The notes under the pieces: generated by a model
The model's database searches: none
Told to the model about the DNA's origin: nothing
Seen by the model: only the letters and a program-made list of their open reading frames with translations
Source: G965220305 sp965220305
GTDB taxonomy: Bacteria > Chloroflexota > Dehalococcoidia > Lucifugimonadales > UBA3495
Reading direction: 5' to 3'
DNA: 64,000 nucleotides
NCBI GenBank assembly: GCA_965220305.1
Contig: OZ244817.1
Coordinates: 3,534,001 to 3,598,000, forward strand
Shown here: piece by piece, positions 1 through 7,477 of the stretch
Layout of the letters: each line of letters begins with the position of its first letter
How positions within the stretch are numbered: the first letter of the stretch is position 1
Position numbers and translations under genes: made by a program

Positions 1-2
1 GG

Positions 3-50
3 GCGGCCATGTTCCACGACACGGCGGTGAGGGTGTACCGAATAGACTAG
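3..50 (+). CDS. C-terminal end of a probable amidohydrolase (partial)
   Basis: The reading frame starting at base 3 is open from the window edge to a TAG at 48-50 and encodes the 15-residue tail AAMFHDTAVRVYRID. This resembles the usual end of amidohydrolase-2 family proteins, where a helix ending in a D-N/T-A-x-R-x-Y motif closes the barrel. Only the tail is visible, so the family call is a resemblance and not a proof. The other two plus-strand frames are less convincing. Confidence 0.4.
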   Translation, partial: AAMFHDTAVRVYRID

Positions 51-177
51 CCTGACTTCTCCGGCGCAACTGGAGGGCAACGCTTTGGCGCGCTGGCGTG
101 AGACTTGGCGGCCGGGGGTTGCCCGTGGAGCGGGGCGAATCGCCCTTGGGGGAGTAGTCGGAAGGGGGTGGAGGGGA

Positions 178-239
178 TTTGCACAAAAAGGGCAATTTTT
201 GGCCGACTTTTTGTGCAGGCCAAGGACTTTTTGTGCAAA
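178..239. repeat. CTTTTTGTGCA motif cluster, upstream copies
   Basis: Three copies of one motif lie here: TTTGCACAAAAAG (178-190, inverted), CTTTTTGTGCA (207-217) and CTTTTTGTGCAAA (227-239). The two direct copies are exactly 20 bp apart, about two helical turns. The stretch 51-437 otherwise holds no credible gene; the open frames crossing it lack a ribosome site and family resemblance. Spacing and symmetry suggest operator sites for a DNA-binding protein, or ends of a decayed mobile element; the sequence alone does not decide. Confidence 0.6.
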
Positions 240-437
240 ACTGCTGCTATCTGGTTGGCCAATCACCGCCTCTCCCCGGCAAGTTCCTGCTGTGGCTCGC
301 CGCAAAACTCGGTTATTCCCGAGGCCCCCGGCGCCGTCTCTAACTCGACTTCCAGAACGTACCGCGCAAAGGTCTGGGCTTACCTGAACGGCTTTCGGTG
401 CTATCATGCTTCTTACAGTTTGGTAAAGGGAGTAAAG

Positions 438-896
438 ATGATCGGAAATCAGAGTCGTTTGGTTGGATTCGTGTCGGTGTTGGTCTTGCTCGGGGCGATG
501 GCCTTGGCCTGTCAGGGTGAACTCGACCCCTTTAAGTACACTCGGGAGTTCGTCGCCGAGGCTATCGCCATGTACGACGCCGAGGGACCCGAGGCGACTT
601 TCGCCTATTACAACTCTCAGGAGAGCGTGGATGGTGAGTGGTACGTCTACATCATCGGCCGGGACTACCGGTATCTTGCCCAGCCCACGCGCCCTGAACT
701 GCTGGGGACGGACATCAAGGATAGCGTCACTCCCGATGGGCAGCGGTTGGGACAGGCGATAATCTCGGCGACGGAGCAGGGCCGGTTCCTCGACAAGTAC
801 GATTGGCCGAACCCGGAGACCGGCCGGGTTGAGCCTAAGTACGGTTGGGTTGTCCGGCATGACGGATTGTTCTTCGGCTCAGGGTGGCACGAGTAG
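438..896 (+). CDS. Cache-domain lipoprotein
   Basis: Encodes about 152 residues. The ATG at 438 follows an AAAGGGAG-type ribosome site and gives a lipoprotein signal peptide: a charged start, a hydrophobic run and the lipobox ALAC with Cys25. An in-frame upstream extension to base 105 lacks these features. The mature part (about residues 33-152) looks like a single Cache sensor fold: a helix with YYN, then WYVYII, a later HP/QPTRPELLG-like strand turn, and a C-terminal YGWVVRHDGLFFGSGW segment typical of such proteins. It would sit on the outer face of the membrane and bind a small ligand. There is no kinase or methyl-accepting domain, so it acts alone or with a partner encoded elsewhere. A strong terminator lies 140 bp downstream. 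Confidence 0.8.
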   Translation: MIGNQSRLVGFVSVLVLLGAMALACQGELDPFKYTREFVAEAIAMYDAEGPEATFAYYNSQESVDGEWYVYIIGRDYRYLAQPTRPELLGTDIKDSVTPDGQRLGQAIISATEQGRFLDKYDWPNPETGRVEPKYGWVVRHDGLFFGSGWHE

Positions 897-1036
897 AAGC
901 TAAGCTGGCGCAGGTCGCCCGGTCCTTGACTTTTCCGCCCCGTTTGTGGCGTCCATCCTGGTTTGATGGTGTCGTACATTCATCCTTTGAATCGGTAATG
1001 GCGTATTAGCATCTTCCACTGAACGTCTGTACGTCC

Positions 1037-1074
1037 AGAAGGCGGGGATTTTGTTCCCCGCCTTCTCCTTTTTC
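1037..1074 (+). terminator. Rho-independent terminator
   Basis: A perfect 12-bp stem (AGAAGGCGGGGA at 1037-1048 paired with TCCCCGCCTTCT at 1055-1066), a six-base loop, and then CCTTTTTC. It probably ends the Cache lipoprotein transcript. Confidence 0.85.
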
Positions 1075-1302
1075 AGTACGGATATAGTCGATACCTGTTC
1101 TGAATCCGATTCATCACTTTCCATCACGGACTAACGCAAGCGGAGGTATTAACCCCATCAGCCATAAGCAAACGAAACCGTCTCCACTACGCTTTTTATT
1201 ATGGATGCGTGGTGGAATGTAACGCACTAACCCAACTCCGGCTCTTCCCAGGGTCAGCCTCAGCGGCAGCCACAATCTCCGATATGTATGCAATTATCAC
1301 GA

Positions 1303-1333
1303 CTTTTTGTGCAGAAGCTACCTTTTGTGCAAA
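1303..1333. repeat. CTTTTTGTGCA motif cluster, downstream copies
   Basis: CTTTTTGTGCA (1303-1313) and CTTTTGTGCAAA (1322-1333, one T shorter) sit 19 bp apart, mirroring the pair near 207-239 on the other side of the lipoprotein gene. Apart from this and the terminator at 1037-1074, the gap 897-1402 shows nothing I can name. Confidence 0.55.
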
Positions 1334-1402
1334 GCCGGGGTGCAGGTGTGGCTAGGGCGGCCAGGTGAGTTGCCGGAAACCTCCCTCCACGGTCGGCAGG
1401 GC

Positions 1403-2590
1403 CTACTGTCCTGCGGAAGCGGCGATTTCCTGGGCGAAAGCCAGCAGCAATTCATCGTCGCCGCGGCCACCAATTAGGGAAAGGCCAATGGGCAGCCCGT
1501 CAACCTCCGCCAGCGGGAGATTTATCTGGGGGCTGCCGGTAATTCCGGCGATGGAGGTCAGGGCGCTGTTCCTGGGCCGGAGTGCCCCCCGGGTCGAGAG
1601 CCGTTCCCGCACCGGCGGGGCTGGGGTAGCGGTTGTTGGCAAAGCTATAATAGTCCCCTCGGCCAGGACTTCGGCCATGCGGGCCAAGATACCCTCCCGG
1701 GCGGTCTGGGCCGCCGCAACCTGGTCGTCGGAGATATTCCTGGCGATGGCGTAGCGCTCCCCCACTTCAAAGCTAAGCCGGGGATTGGTCCGGTCCAGCC
1801 AGTCCCGGGCAGTCTCCCAGGCCTCGCGTCCCTGTAGCGTTTGCTGTTGGTTGGACCACTCGAACAAGCTGGTGGGGGACAACCTTTCCGAGCTGGAACT
1901 GCCTACCAGGCTGGTTACCACCTCTACGTAGGGTTGCAGTGAAGCGGCGACCACAGCGTCGGCGATTTCAAAAGCGTCCTGGGCGATGATGACGTGGCGC
2001 GGGGTGGCCGAGGATATTTCACCCTGAAGCAACACTGACCCCACCCGGGCAAAGGTGGCCGCGTCCCTGGCGAACCACCCGATGGTATCGAAGCTGGGCG
2101 CTTGCAGCAGAATCCCGTCCAGGGGGATTCTGCCGTGGGTGGGGCGCAGTCCGTACAGGCCGCAGAAGCTGGAAGGCACCCTTACCGAGCCGCCGGTATC
2201 GGAACCCAGGGCAAAGTCAACCAGACCTCCGGCAACAGCCGCTGCCGACCCGCTGGAAGATCCTCCGGGCACTCGCCCCGGCGCCCGGGGATTGGTAGGT
2301 GTTCCGTAGTGGGCGTTTTCTCCGAAGATGCCCCGGGTCAATTCGTCGGTGATGGTTTTGCCCACCAGGGCGGCCCCGGCCTCCGACAACGCCTGGACTG
2401 CCCAGGCGGTCTTTTCCGCGGGTGAGTGGGTAGACTTCCAGTCGGGGTTGCCGCCTCCGGTGACGTATCCCGCCACATCGAATATATCCTTGGCGGCGAA
2501 GGACAGGTCGGAAAGCGGCTGGCCGGGCCGGCCCAGTAAATGGGCCTCCGTGTCCTGGCAAAAGGCGTTAAATGGATCGTTTAACGGGAT
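1403..2590 (-). CDS. Amidase signature family hydrolase (apparent ATC start)
   Basis: Hydrolyses a carboxamide using the Ser-cisSer-Lys triad of the amidase signature family. Counting from the ATC at 2590-2588, the product is 395 residues, the usual length for the indoleacetamide-hydrolase-like branch. Catalytic Lys34 lies in FAAKDIFDVAG, the cis-Ser in GGSSSGS (about 109-115) and nucleophile Ser135 in SDTGGSVR. The first in-frame ATG/GTG/TTG is GTG at 2476, and a protein starting there would lose Lys34. Upstream, the frame is closed by TGA at 2603-2605, immediately followed by a GAGGTG Shine-Dalgarno-like site 8 nt before the ATC. It is the last gene of a minus-strand operon behind the HpcH aldolase. 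Family call firm; start codon inferred. Confidence 0.8.
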   Translation of the reverse strand: MPLNDPFNAFCQDTEAHLLGRPGQPLSDLSFAAKDIFDVAGYVTGGGNPDWKSTHSPAEKTAWAVQALSEAGAALVGKTITDELTRGIFGENAHYGTPTNPRAPGRVPGGSSSGSAAAVAGGLVDFALGSDTGGSVRVPSSFCGLYGLRPTHGRIPLDGILLQAPSFDTIGWFARDAATFARVGSVLLQGEISSATPRHVIIAQDAFEIADAVVAASLQPYVEVVTSLVGSSSSERLSPTSLFEWSNQQQTLQGREAWETARDWLDRTNPRLSFEVGERYAIARNISDDQVAAAQTAREGILARMAEVLAEGTIIALPTTATPAPPVRERLSTRGALRPRNSALTSIAGITGSPQINLPLAEVDGLPIGLSLIGGRGDDELLLAFAQEIAASAGQ

Positions 2591-2677
2591 AGCTCTGGCA
2601 CCTCAACAGGGTGTGGCGGCCCATTGCAGCGACAACTGGGGAAGGCGGGCGCGCCCGAATTACGCTAAAGAACCGCC

Positions 2678-3403
2678 TTAGAGCCTGGGGCGCTCCATGA
2701 AGACGGTAACACCCATCTCCAGGTATTTTTCCCGCTGGTCCGGCGTCCCGTTGCGGAAGCTCACCTTAACGTCGGTGCCTTCCAACTGCTGGAGTACGTG
2801 GCGAAGGCAGTCGTCCACGGTCTGCAAAGGGTGTTGCGGGTGGGCTTCTATATCGAAGCTCAGGTCGGCCGGGCCCCAGGTCAGGCAGTCCACCCCGGGC
2901 TTGGCCAGTTGCCTGGCGTTGGTGACGCCGCGCAGGGTCTCCATTTGCAGGCACAGAATCCCGTTGCTGTTCCACCAATCGGCGTATTCGAGCCGGTCAT
3001 CGCGTCCGCGGACGCCGAAACGGACCGCCCCACCCCAACTTCGCTTGCCAACCTGGGGATAGTAGAAGTTGTTGACCGCCTCGTCCACGATGGCTTCATC
3101 CTCAACCAGCGGGACTTCAATGGCCGCCGGCCCCAGATCCAATATGTTGCCGATCAAATAAGCGTTTCGAGTATTCTTGATTCTGAACTGGACCGGCATC
3201 CCCAAGTCTTCAGCCAGCACGCAGTATGCAGCCAGCTTTTCCTCGTTGTAGGGGCTGTGCTGGCTGTCCAGGGTTATGAAATCGTAGGAGTCCTTGCCAA
3301 GAATGTCTTCCACTTGACTTCGAGTGGCGTCCAAAGGGACCGACACTCCTATGGCCGTTTCCCCTCGCTTTATCCGTTGTTTCAGTGATTCTTGGTCCGT
3401 CAT
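2678..3403 (-). CDS. HpcH/HpaI aldolase / citrate lyase family protein
   Basis: A 241-residue TIM-barrel class II pyruvate aldolase-like protein. Visible family marks are FITLDSQHSPYNEE (metal/substrate loop, about 40-55), the RIKNTRNAYLIGNILDLGPAAIEVPLVE strand-helix (broken here into RIKN and GNILDLG with IEVPLVE), the ILCLQMETLRGVTN segment with the metal-binding Glu, and GVDCLTWGPADLS with a late metal Asp. Such enzymes cleave or form 4-hydroxy-2-oxo acids. ATG start with GGAGG-like upstream sequence. It lies between the VOC protein and the amidase in the same operon; the substrate is unknown. Confidence 0.85.
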   Translation of the reverse strand: MTDQESLKQRIKRGETAIGVSVPLDATRSQVEDILGKDSYDFITLDSQHSPYNEEKLAAYCVLAEDLGMPVQFRIKNTRNAYLIGNILDLGPAAIEVPLVEDEAIVDEAVNNFYYPQVGKRSWGGAVRFGVRGRDDRLEYADWWNSNGILCLQMETLRGVTNARQLAKPGVDCLTWGPADLSFDIEAHPQHPLQTVDDCLRHVLQQLEGTDVKVSFRNGTPDQREKYLEMGVTVFMERPRL

Positions 3404-3484
3404 TTTGGACCTCCTGTCGTACTTGGGCCGAAAATCTGCCTGGGGGCTTCCGAGCTTTTGCTTCTGGGCTGATAGCCGAAACGC

Positions 3485-3889
3485 TTATGTTCCAATCCAC
3501 CCGGACTCGGTAATATCGATTACCTGGTCATCGGGGCCCCGGTACTTCAACTCATAGTAGGCCCGGGCGTTGGAATCGGTGGGGTGAATCATGTCGATTC
3601 TCTGATTGGTGGCCTGCGCCCCTGCGTCTTCCAATTTCCGCTGCATCTCTTCCAGGTCGTCCACCATGAAGCCCAGGTGGTCAATGCCCGAGTAGCCTGC
3701 GGCGTCCCTGGGGCTGCCCCCGACTTCTTCCTCGTTGGCCTTGAGTATTGCCAGGTTTATGTACCCGTCGGACAGGTAATACCCGGAGCGGGCCAAGCCC
3801 ACCTCTTCCAGGCCGAACACCTCTTTATAAAAGGCGGCTGTCTTGGCCGGGTCCGTAGTGCGTATGGCTATATGTTTTATCCGCGCCAT
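3485..3889 (-). CDS. VOC / glyoxalase-family protein
   Basis: 134 residues from the ATG at 3889; a TTG five codons upstream is possible but weaker. The fold is a paired beta-alpha-beta-beta-beta: IKHIAIRTTDPAKTAAFYKE at the N-terminus with a metal His in HIAI, GIDHLGFMVDDLEEM in the second module with another His, and a terminal Glu strand (ARAYYELKYRGP, DPNG-like end). Members include glyoxalases, extradiol dioxygenases and isomerases. Its place between a TPP enzyme and an aldolase suggests a catabolic step on a small oxo-compound, but the reaction cannot be read from the sequence. Confidence 0.85.
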   Translation of the reverse strand: MARIKHIAIRTTDPAKTAAFYKEVFGLEEVGLARSGYYLSDGYINLAILKANEEEVGGSPRDAAGYSGIDHLGFMVDDLEEMQRKLEDAGAQATNQRIDMIHPTDSNARAYYELKYRGPDDQVIDITESGWIGT

Positions 3890-3944
3890 GGTTGACACCC
3901 CCAATGATTTCTTGTCGAAGCTCCCGCCCTACTCTCCGGGGACT

Positions 3945-5585
3945 TTAGCTGAAGCTGGACCGGCGGGCCTCCATATTGCAGTGAATATCCAGCAGAACGG
4001 TGCGCCCGTCGGCGTTGAGTTGGCGGGCCTGTTGCAGGGCTGGCCCAATCTCCGCAGGCTGGGTAACGGTGATACCCACCGCGCCCATTCCCTCAGCTAT
4101 CTTGGCATAGTCGCCCGTCATGTGAGTGGTGCCGAAAAGTTCGCTGGCGGTGGGGTAGCCTCCCGGATAGGTGGCCATGCCGCCATTATTCAGCACGATG
4201 GTGGTGATGGGGGCGTTGGCCCGCACCGAAGTTTCGATGTCCAGACCCGACATACCAAATGCGCCGTCGCCCATGTAATTGAGGCAGAACTTGTCGGGAT
4301 TGGCCAGCTTGGCCCCAATCATCAAAGGTATGCCATAGCCCAGGTGGGTGGTCTTACCCCAACCGATGTAGCTGTGAGGAACGCTGGAACGGTAGAAGGG
4401 CATTATGGTGTCCCTGGGAGCGCCAGCGTCGTGGGTGACGATGCTGTTGGCCTTATCCAAGCCCCGTTCCAGTTCGCCGATGATTCGGTAGGAAACGATG
4501 GGGACTTCGTCGGAGTTGAGGGCGGGGGTCCACTCGGCCATCCACTGCCGGTAGAGCTCGGCTATCTCGTTGGCGACGCCGGTTTTTCCCTGGCGGCCTT
4601 TCTCGCCAATCTGCGCCTTGACCTCTTCAATCATGCCCTGGAGGGTCATCTTGGCGTCGCCGGGCAGCCCCACGTCAACGGAGTAGTCTTTGTTAATGTC
4701 CTCCACACTCTCCACGCTATGGATAATCACCTTCCCGTCGGGTATGGGTTGTCCGTAGCTGGTCCGGGTCATGCTGGAGCCGATGCCGAAGAGGACGTCC
4801 GACTCCTGAAGCCATTTGCGCGCTGGCAAGGTGGTCGCGCTGCTTCCCGAACCCAGGGAAAGGGGGTGGTGTTCGTCAAAGGAGGACTTTCCCGGCATGG
4901 TGCTGTACACCGGAATATCGGTAAGCTCCGCCAGTTCCCGCAGCTCTTCGGTAGCCCCGGAGAACAGCACGCCCATCCCGGACCAGATGACCGGCTTCTT
5001 GGCGTTCAGCAACAGGGATACGGCGTCTTTGATGTCGCTGGAAGCCGGTGATTGCAGCGCCCGCCTGGGGGGATGGTAGTCCAGGGCGGATTCGGGGATT
5101 TCCTGGGTCCCGATGTCGGCGGGTATCTCCACGATGACCGGACCGGGCCGCCCGTTGCGCAGGGCATGGAAGGCCCGCCGCATGGTGCTGGCTACCTGGC
5201 TGGGCTGGACAATGACCTCGGCGAGCTTGGAAACCGTCTGGTAGGTGCGGGAGGGCGAGAAGTTGGGGCGTACCGCGTACTGGCCCATTGCCGGGCCGCC
5301 GGGCAGGTACAGGATGGGCACGTTGTCGCTGAAAGCCTGGGCGAGGCCGCCCATTGAATTCTCCGAGCCCGGACCGCCCTGGGTGATGATGACGCCGAAC
5401 TTCTTCCGATCGTGCATGCGGCTGTACCCGTCCGCCGCCATGAGGGCGCCCCGCTCCTGTCGGAACATTATGGTGCGGATGCCCTCCTTGGCTACTTCCT
5501 CAATCAGTTGATTGGAAGGAAAGCAGGAGATCCACTCCACGCCTTCAATCTTCAGGATCCGGGCCACCGCCTGCATTACATTCAT
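3945..5585 (-). CDS. Thiamine pyrophosphate-dependent enzyme (acetolactate synthase-like)
   Basis: 546 residues from the ATG at 5585, chosen for its GGAGGAG site; a longer frame to 5711 has none. The three domains of the acetohydroxyacid synthase / benzoylformate decarboxylase family are visible: the PYR domain with catalytic Glu44 in FRQERGA, a central domain around 190-330 (KPVIWSGMGVL), and the PP domain with the TPP/Mg motif GDG (439-441) followed by the closing NN about 28 residues on. It would condense or decarboxylate a 2-oxo acid. The expected FAD and valine-regulatory features of true IlvB are not evident and there is no ilvN or ilvC nearby, so a catabolic role with the operon's aldolase is more likely than branched-chain synthesis. 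Confidence 0.85.
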   Translation of the reverse strand: MNVMQAVARILKIEGVEWISCFPSNQLIEEVAKEGIRTIMFRQERGALMAADGYSRMHDRKKFGVIITQGGPGSENSMGGLAQAFSDNVPILYLPGGPAMGQYAVRPNFSPSRTYQTVSKLAEVIVQPSQVASTMRRAFHALRNGRPGPVIVEIPADIGTQEIPESALDYHPPRRALQSPASSDIKDAVSLLLNAKKPVIWSGMGVLFSGATEELRELAELTDIPVYSTMPGKSSFDEHHPLSLGSGSSATTLPARKWLQESDVLFGIGSSMTRTSYGQPIPDGKVIIHSVESVEDINKDYSVDVGLPGDAKMTLQGMIEEVKAQIGEKGRQGKTGVANEIAELYRQWMAEWTPALNSDEVPIVSYRIIGELERGLDKANSIVTHDAGAPRDTIMPFYRSSVPHSYIGWGKTTHLGYGIPLMIGAKLANPDKFCLNYMGDGAFGMSGLDIETSVRANAPITTIVLNNGGMATYPGGYPTASELFGTTHMTGDYAKIAEGMGAVGITVTQPAEIGPALQQARQLNADGRTVLLDIHCNMEARRSSFS

Positions 5586-5859
5586 CTGCACTCCTCCGCT
5601 GAAATGATCAATTCTCGTTGTCCTGGTAAGTTTCGGGATAGCTGAAATTGCCCAACCGTCGATAGCTGGTAGTTTAGGAGCATTGGTATTGGTTGTCAAA
5701 ATGGATGGCAAGTCAGGGTCTTACCAAAGTCCTTGCCCGAAAATATTCCCGTTCACCCTGAACGGATTCCTCCGGACAACCAAAAGACCCTGGGGGCAAG
5801 CGGCCTGGCAGGACCGAGGGCCTAATATTTCCCGACCGGGGCGAGTAGGAGAATAGAGC

Positions 5860-6885
5860 TTAGGTGACAGACCCAATGGTCGGCGCTCCCCGGAAGGCGG
5901 GCAGGACTTCCTCGATGCAACGATGTAGTTGCCCCCTCAAATCAGGAGATACAAAGCGCATCACCGGCATGGTGCATCCCGCGTCGATGTAACTCTGGAG
6001 CTTCTCGATGACCTCTCCCGGAGGGCCGCAGGCCAACCAGACCTCCGCCCGCTCCGGGGAGATGGCCCCAGCGCCGTAGTACTCGGTTAGGAAGGTCTCC
6101 GCTTCCCGGTAGGCGACCTCCCGGTCGTCGTTGATATTTACATAAAGGTGAAGGCAGGACTCCAGCTTGGAAGGGTCCCGTCCGTACTCGGCGGCGTACT
6201 CGCGAATGCGGTCGAAGCGTTCCCGGAAAGTTTCCACCGGCGTGCCGTCGGTCTGCCAACCATCCCCCAGCCGGGCCACCCGGCGCAGGATGCTGGTAAC
6301 GGTGGCGTCATCGGCCTGCCCGGGCTTGGGGTTGGCGGCGATGTAGATGGGCACCGGCTGTTGGACCGGCTTGGGCAGTAAGTCAACATCCGAGAATTGG
6401 TAGTACCTTCCCTGGTGGGACACCTCATTTTCGGTCCACAGTCGCCGCAAAATGCGGATTCCTTCTACCACTCTGCCGACCCGCTCCCGTGACTGGACTC
6501 CCAGGGCTTCCAGTTCGGTGGCAAATTGAGTTCCGAAGTAGGCGGAGCCGCCGTTACACACGGCCAGTATGGTGCGCCCCTGGGAAAGCAGGTCCAGGCT
6601 GGCCCACTGGATGGCCAGCAGAATGGGTTGCCTCAGAGGAAAGCTGGCCATACAAATGGTGCCCAGCTTCACCTCTCGGGTATGGGCGGCGATGGCCGAA
6701 AGGGTTACGACGGACTCCACCCGGGGTTTGGAAAGAAGGTTATCCCCAACCCAGACCCCGTGGAAGTAGCCCGAGGCCTCGGCAGTCCGGGCGGCTTCTA
6801 TCAGGTCATCCATAGTCGTCCAGCCAAACAGCACTGCCCGGTTTGAGAGACTTATTCCGAACTTGGCCTGCATGGAGTGTTGCAC
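5860..6885 (-). CDS. LLM-class flavin-dependent oxidoreductase
   Basis: 341 residues; a bacterial luciferase-like / F420- or FMN-dependent TIM barrel. Marks are the N-terminal FGISLSNRAVLFG strand, GVWVGDNLLSKPRVE, VKLGTICMASFPLRQP, and the ERVGRVVEGIRILRRLWTEN helix with the following QGRYYQF, all typical of LLM proteins. The GTG at 6885 is preferred to the ATG four codons later because AGAGGG lies 5 nt before it. It is first in the five-gene minus-strand operon (LLM, TPP enzyme, VOC, aldolase, amidase), separated from the TPP gene by 274 bp. It probably oxidises an organic substrate using reduced flavin or F420; which cofactor is not decidable here. Confidence 0.85.
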   Translation of the reverse strand: MQHSMQAKFGISLSNRAVLFGWTTMDDLIEAARTAEASGYFHGVWVGDNLLSKPRVESVVTLSAIAAHTREVKLGTICMASFPLRQPILLAIQWASLDLLSQGRTILAVCNGGSAYFGTQFATELEALGVQSRERVGRVVEGIRILRRLWTENEVSHQGRYYQFSDVDLLPKPVQQPVPIYIAANPKPGQADDATVTSILRRVARLGDGWQTDGTPVETFRERFDRIREYAAEYGRDPSKLESCLHLYVNINDDREVAYREAETFLTEYYGAGAISPERAEVWLACGPPGEVIEKLQSYIDAGCTMPVMRFVSPDLRGQLHRCIEEVLPAFRGAPTIGSVT

Positions 6886-6985
6886 GCTTTCCCTCTATTG
6901 CTGTTGATAGATATAGCGGGCTTATGGTAGGACCTGGGACCGGACTCTTGTAGCTGGGGTTGGGGCAAGCTGATTGGCCGAGCTA

Positions 6986-7173
6986 GCAGGACGATTGCAA
7001 AGTCTTCTCCTATAACTAAATCGTCGGTGTCGTCGCGGCCCATCCCGTCATTCCCGCGCCAGCGGGAATCTAGCGGGCCTTGGGAAATACCAGCGTGCCC
7101 CTGGACGGTCTCTGGATTCCGGCCTCCGCCGGAATGACGGGGGTTGCGCTGCCTGACTTTGCAATCGTCCTGC
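6986..7173. repeat. Nested inverted-repeat element (MITE/REP-like)
   Basis: A perfect 19-bp inverted repeat (6986-7004 and 7155-7173, outer arms GCAGGACGATTGCAAAGTC) encloses two REP-like palindromes facing each other: 7044-7074 with GTCATTCCCGCGCCAGCGGG, and 7112-7143 with GGATTCCGGCCTCCGCCGGA then ATGACGG. The gap 6886-7477 contains this unit and no credible gene. The same CGTCATTCCCGC core recurs at 20123-20154. No transposase is encoded, so any movement would be in trans. Confidence 0.75.
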
Positions 7174-7477
7174 CGTTCGACGGGCATGGATCCCGGCCCG
7201 GTCCTATAGCTGGGGCCTGTTGTTAGCCAGAGAGACGGCAATCTTGTTTCAAATATGCGATTACCCTGCCTTGGCCCGATAGTAAGTTGTGGAATCTGCC
7301 TGAAGGTGGTAGACTGTGTACATACTGGCACAATGGCGTCTAATTTTAAGGAACTTCCATCAAGGTAGCCAATCCAAAGGAGGACCTAAAAGCCCGGTAG
7401 GTCATTGCAATTTATGATGGCCCATCGGTCCCTCTATTGATTCTGATAACTAAATCCACCGCCGTGAGTTGCGTCTT

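Noticed and set aside
3843..5051. 402-residue plus-strand frame
   Set aside because: Lies wholly opposite the TPP enzyme and the VOC gene, with composition of a shadow frame and no ribosome site.
6852..7331. 159-residue minus-strand frame
   Set aside because: Runs across the REP palindromes and has no family features; an artefact of repeat DNA.
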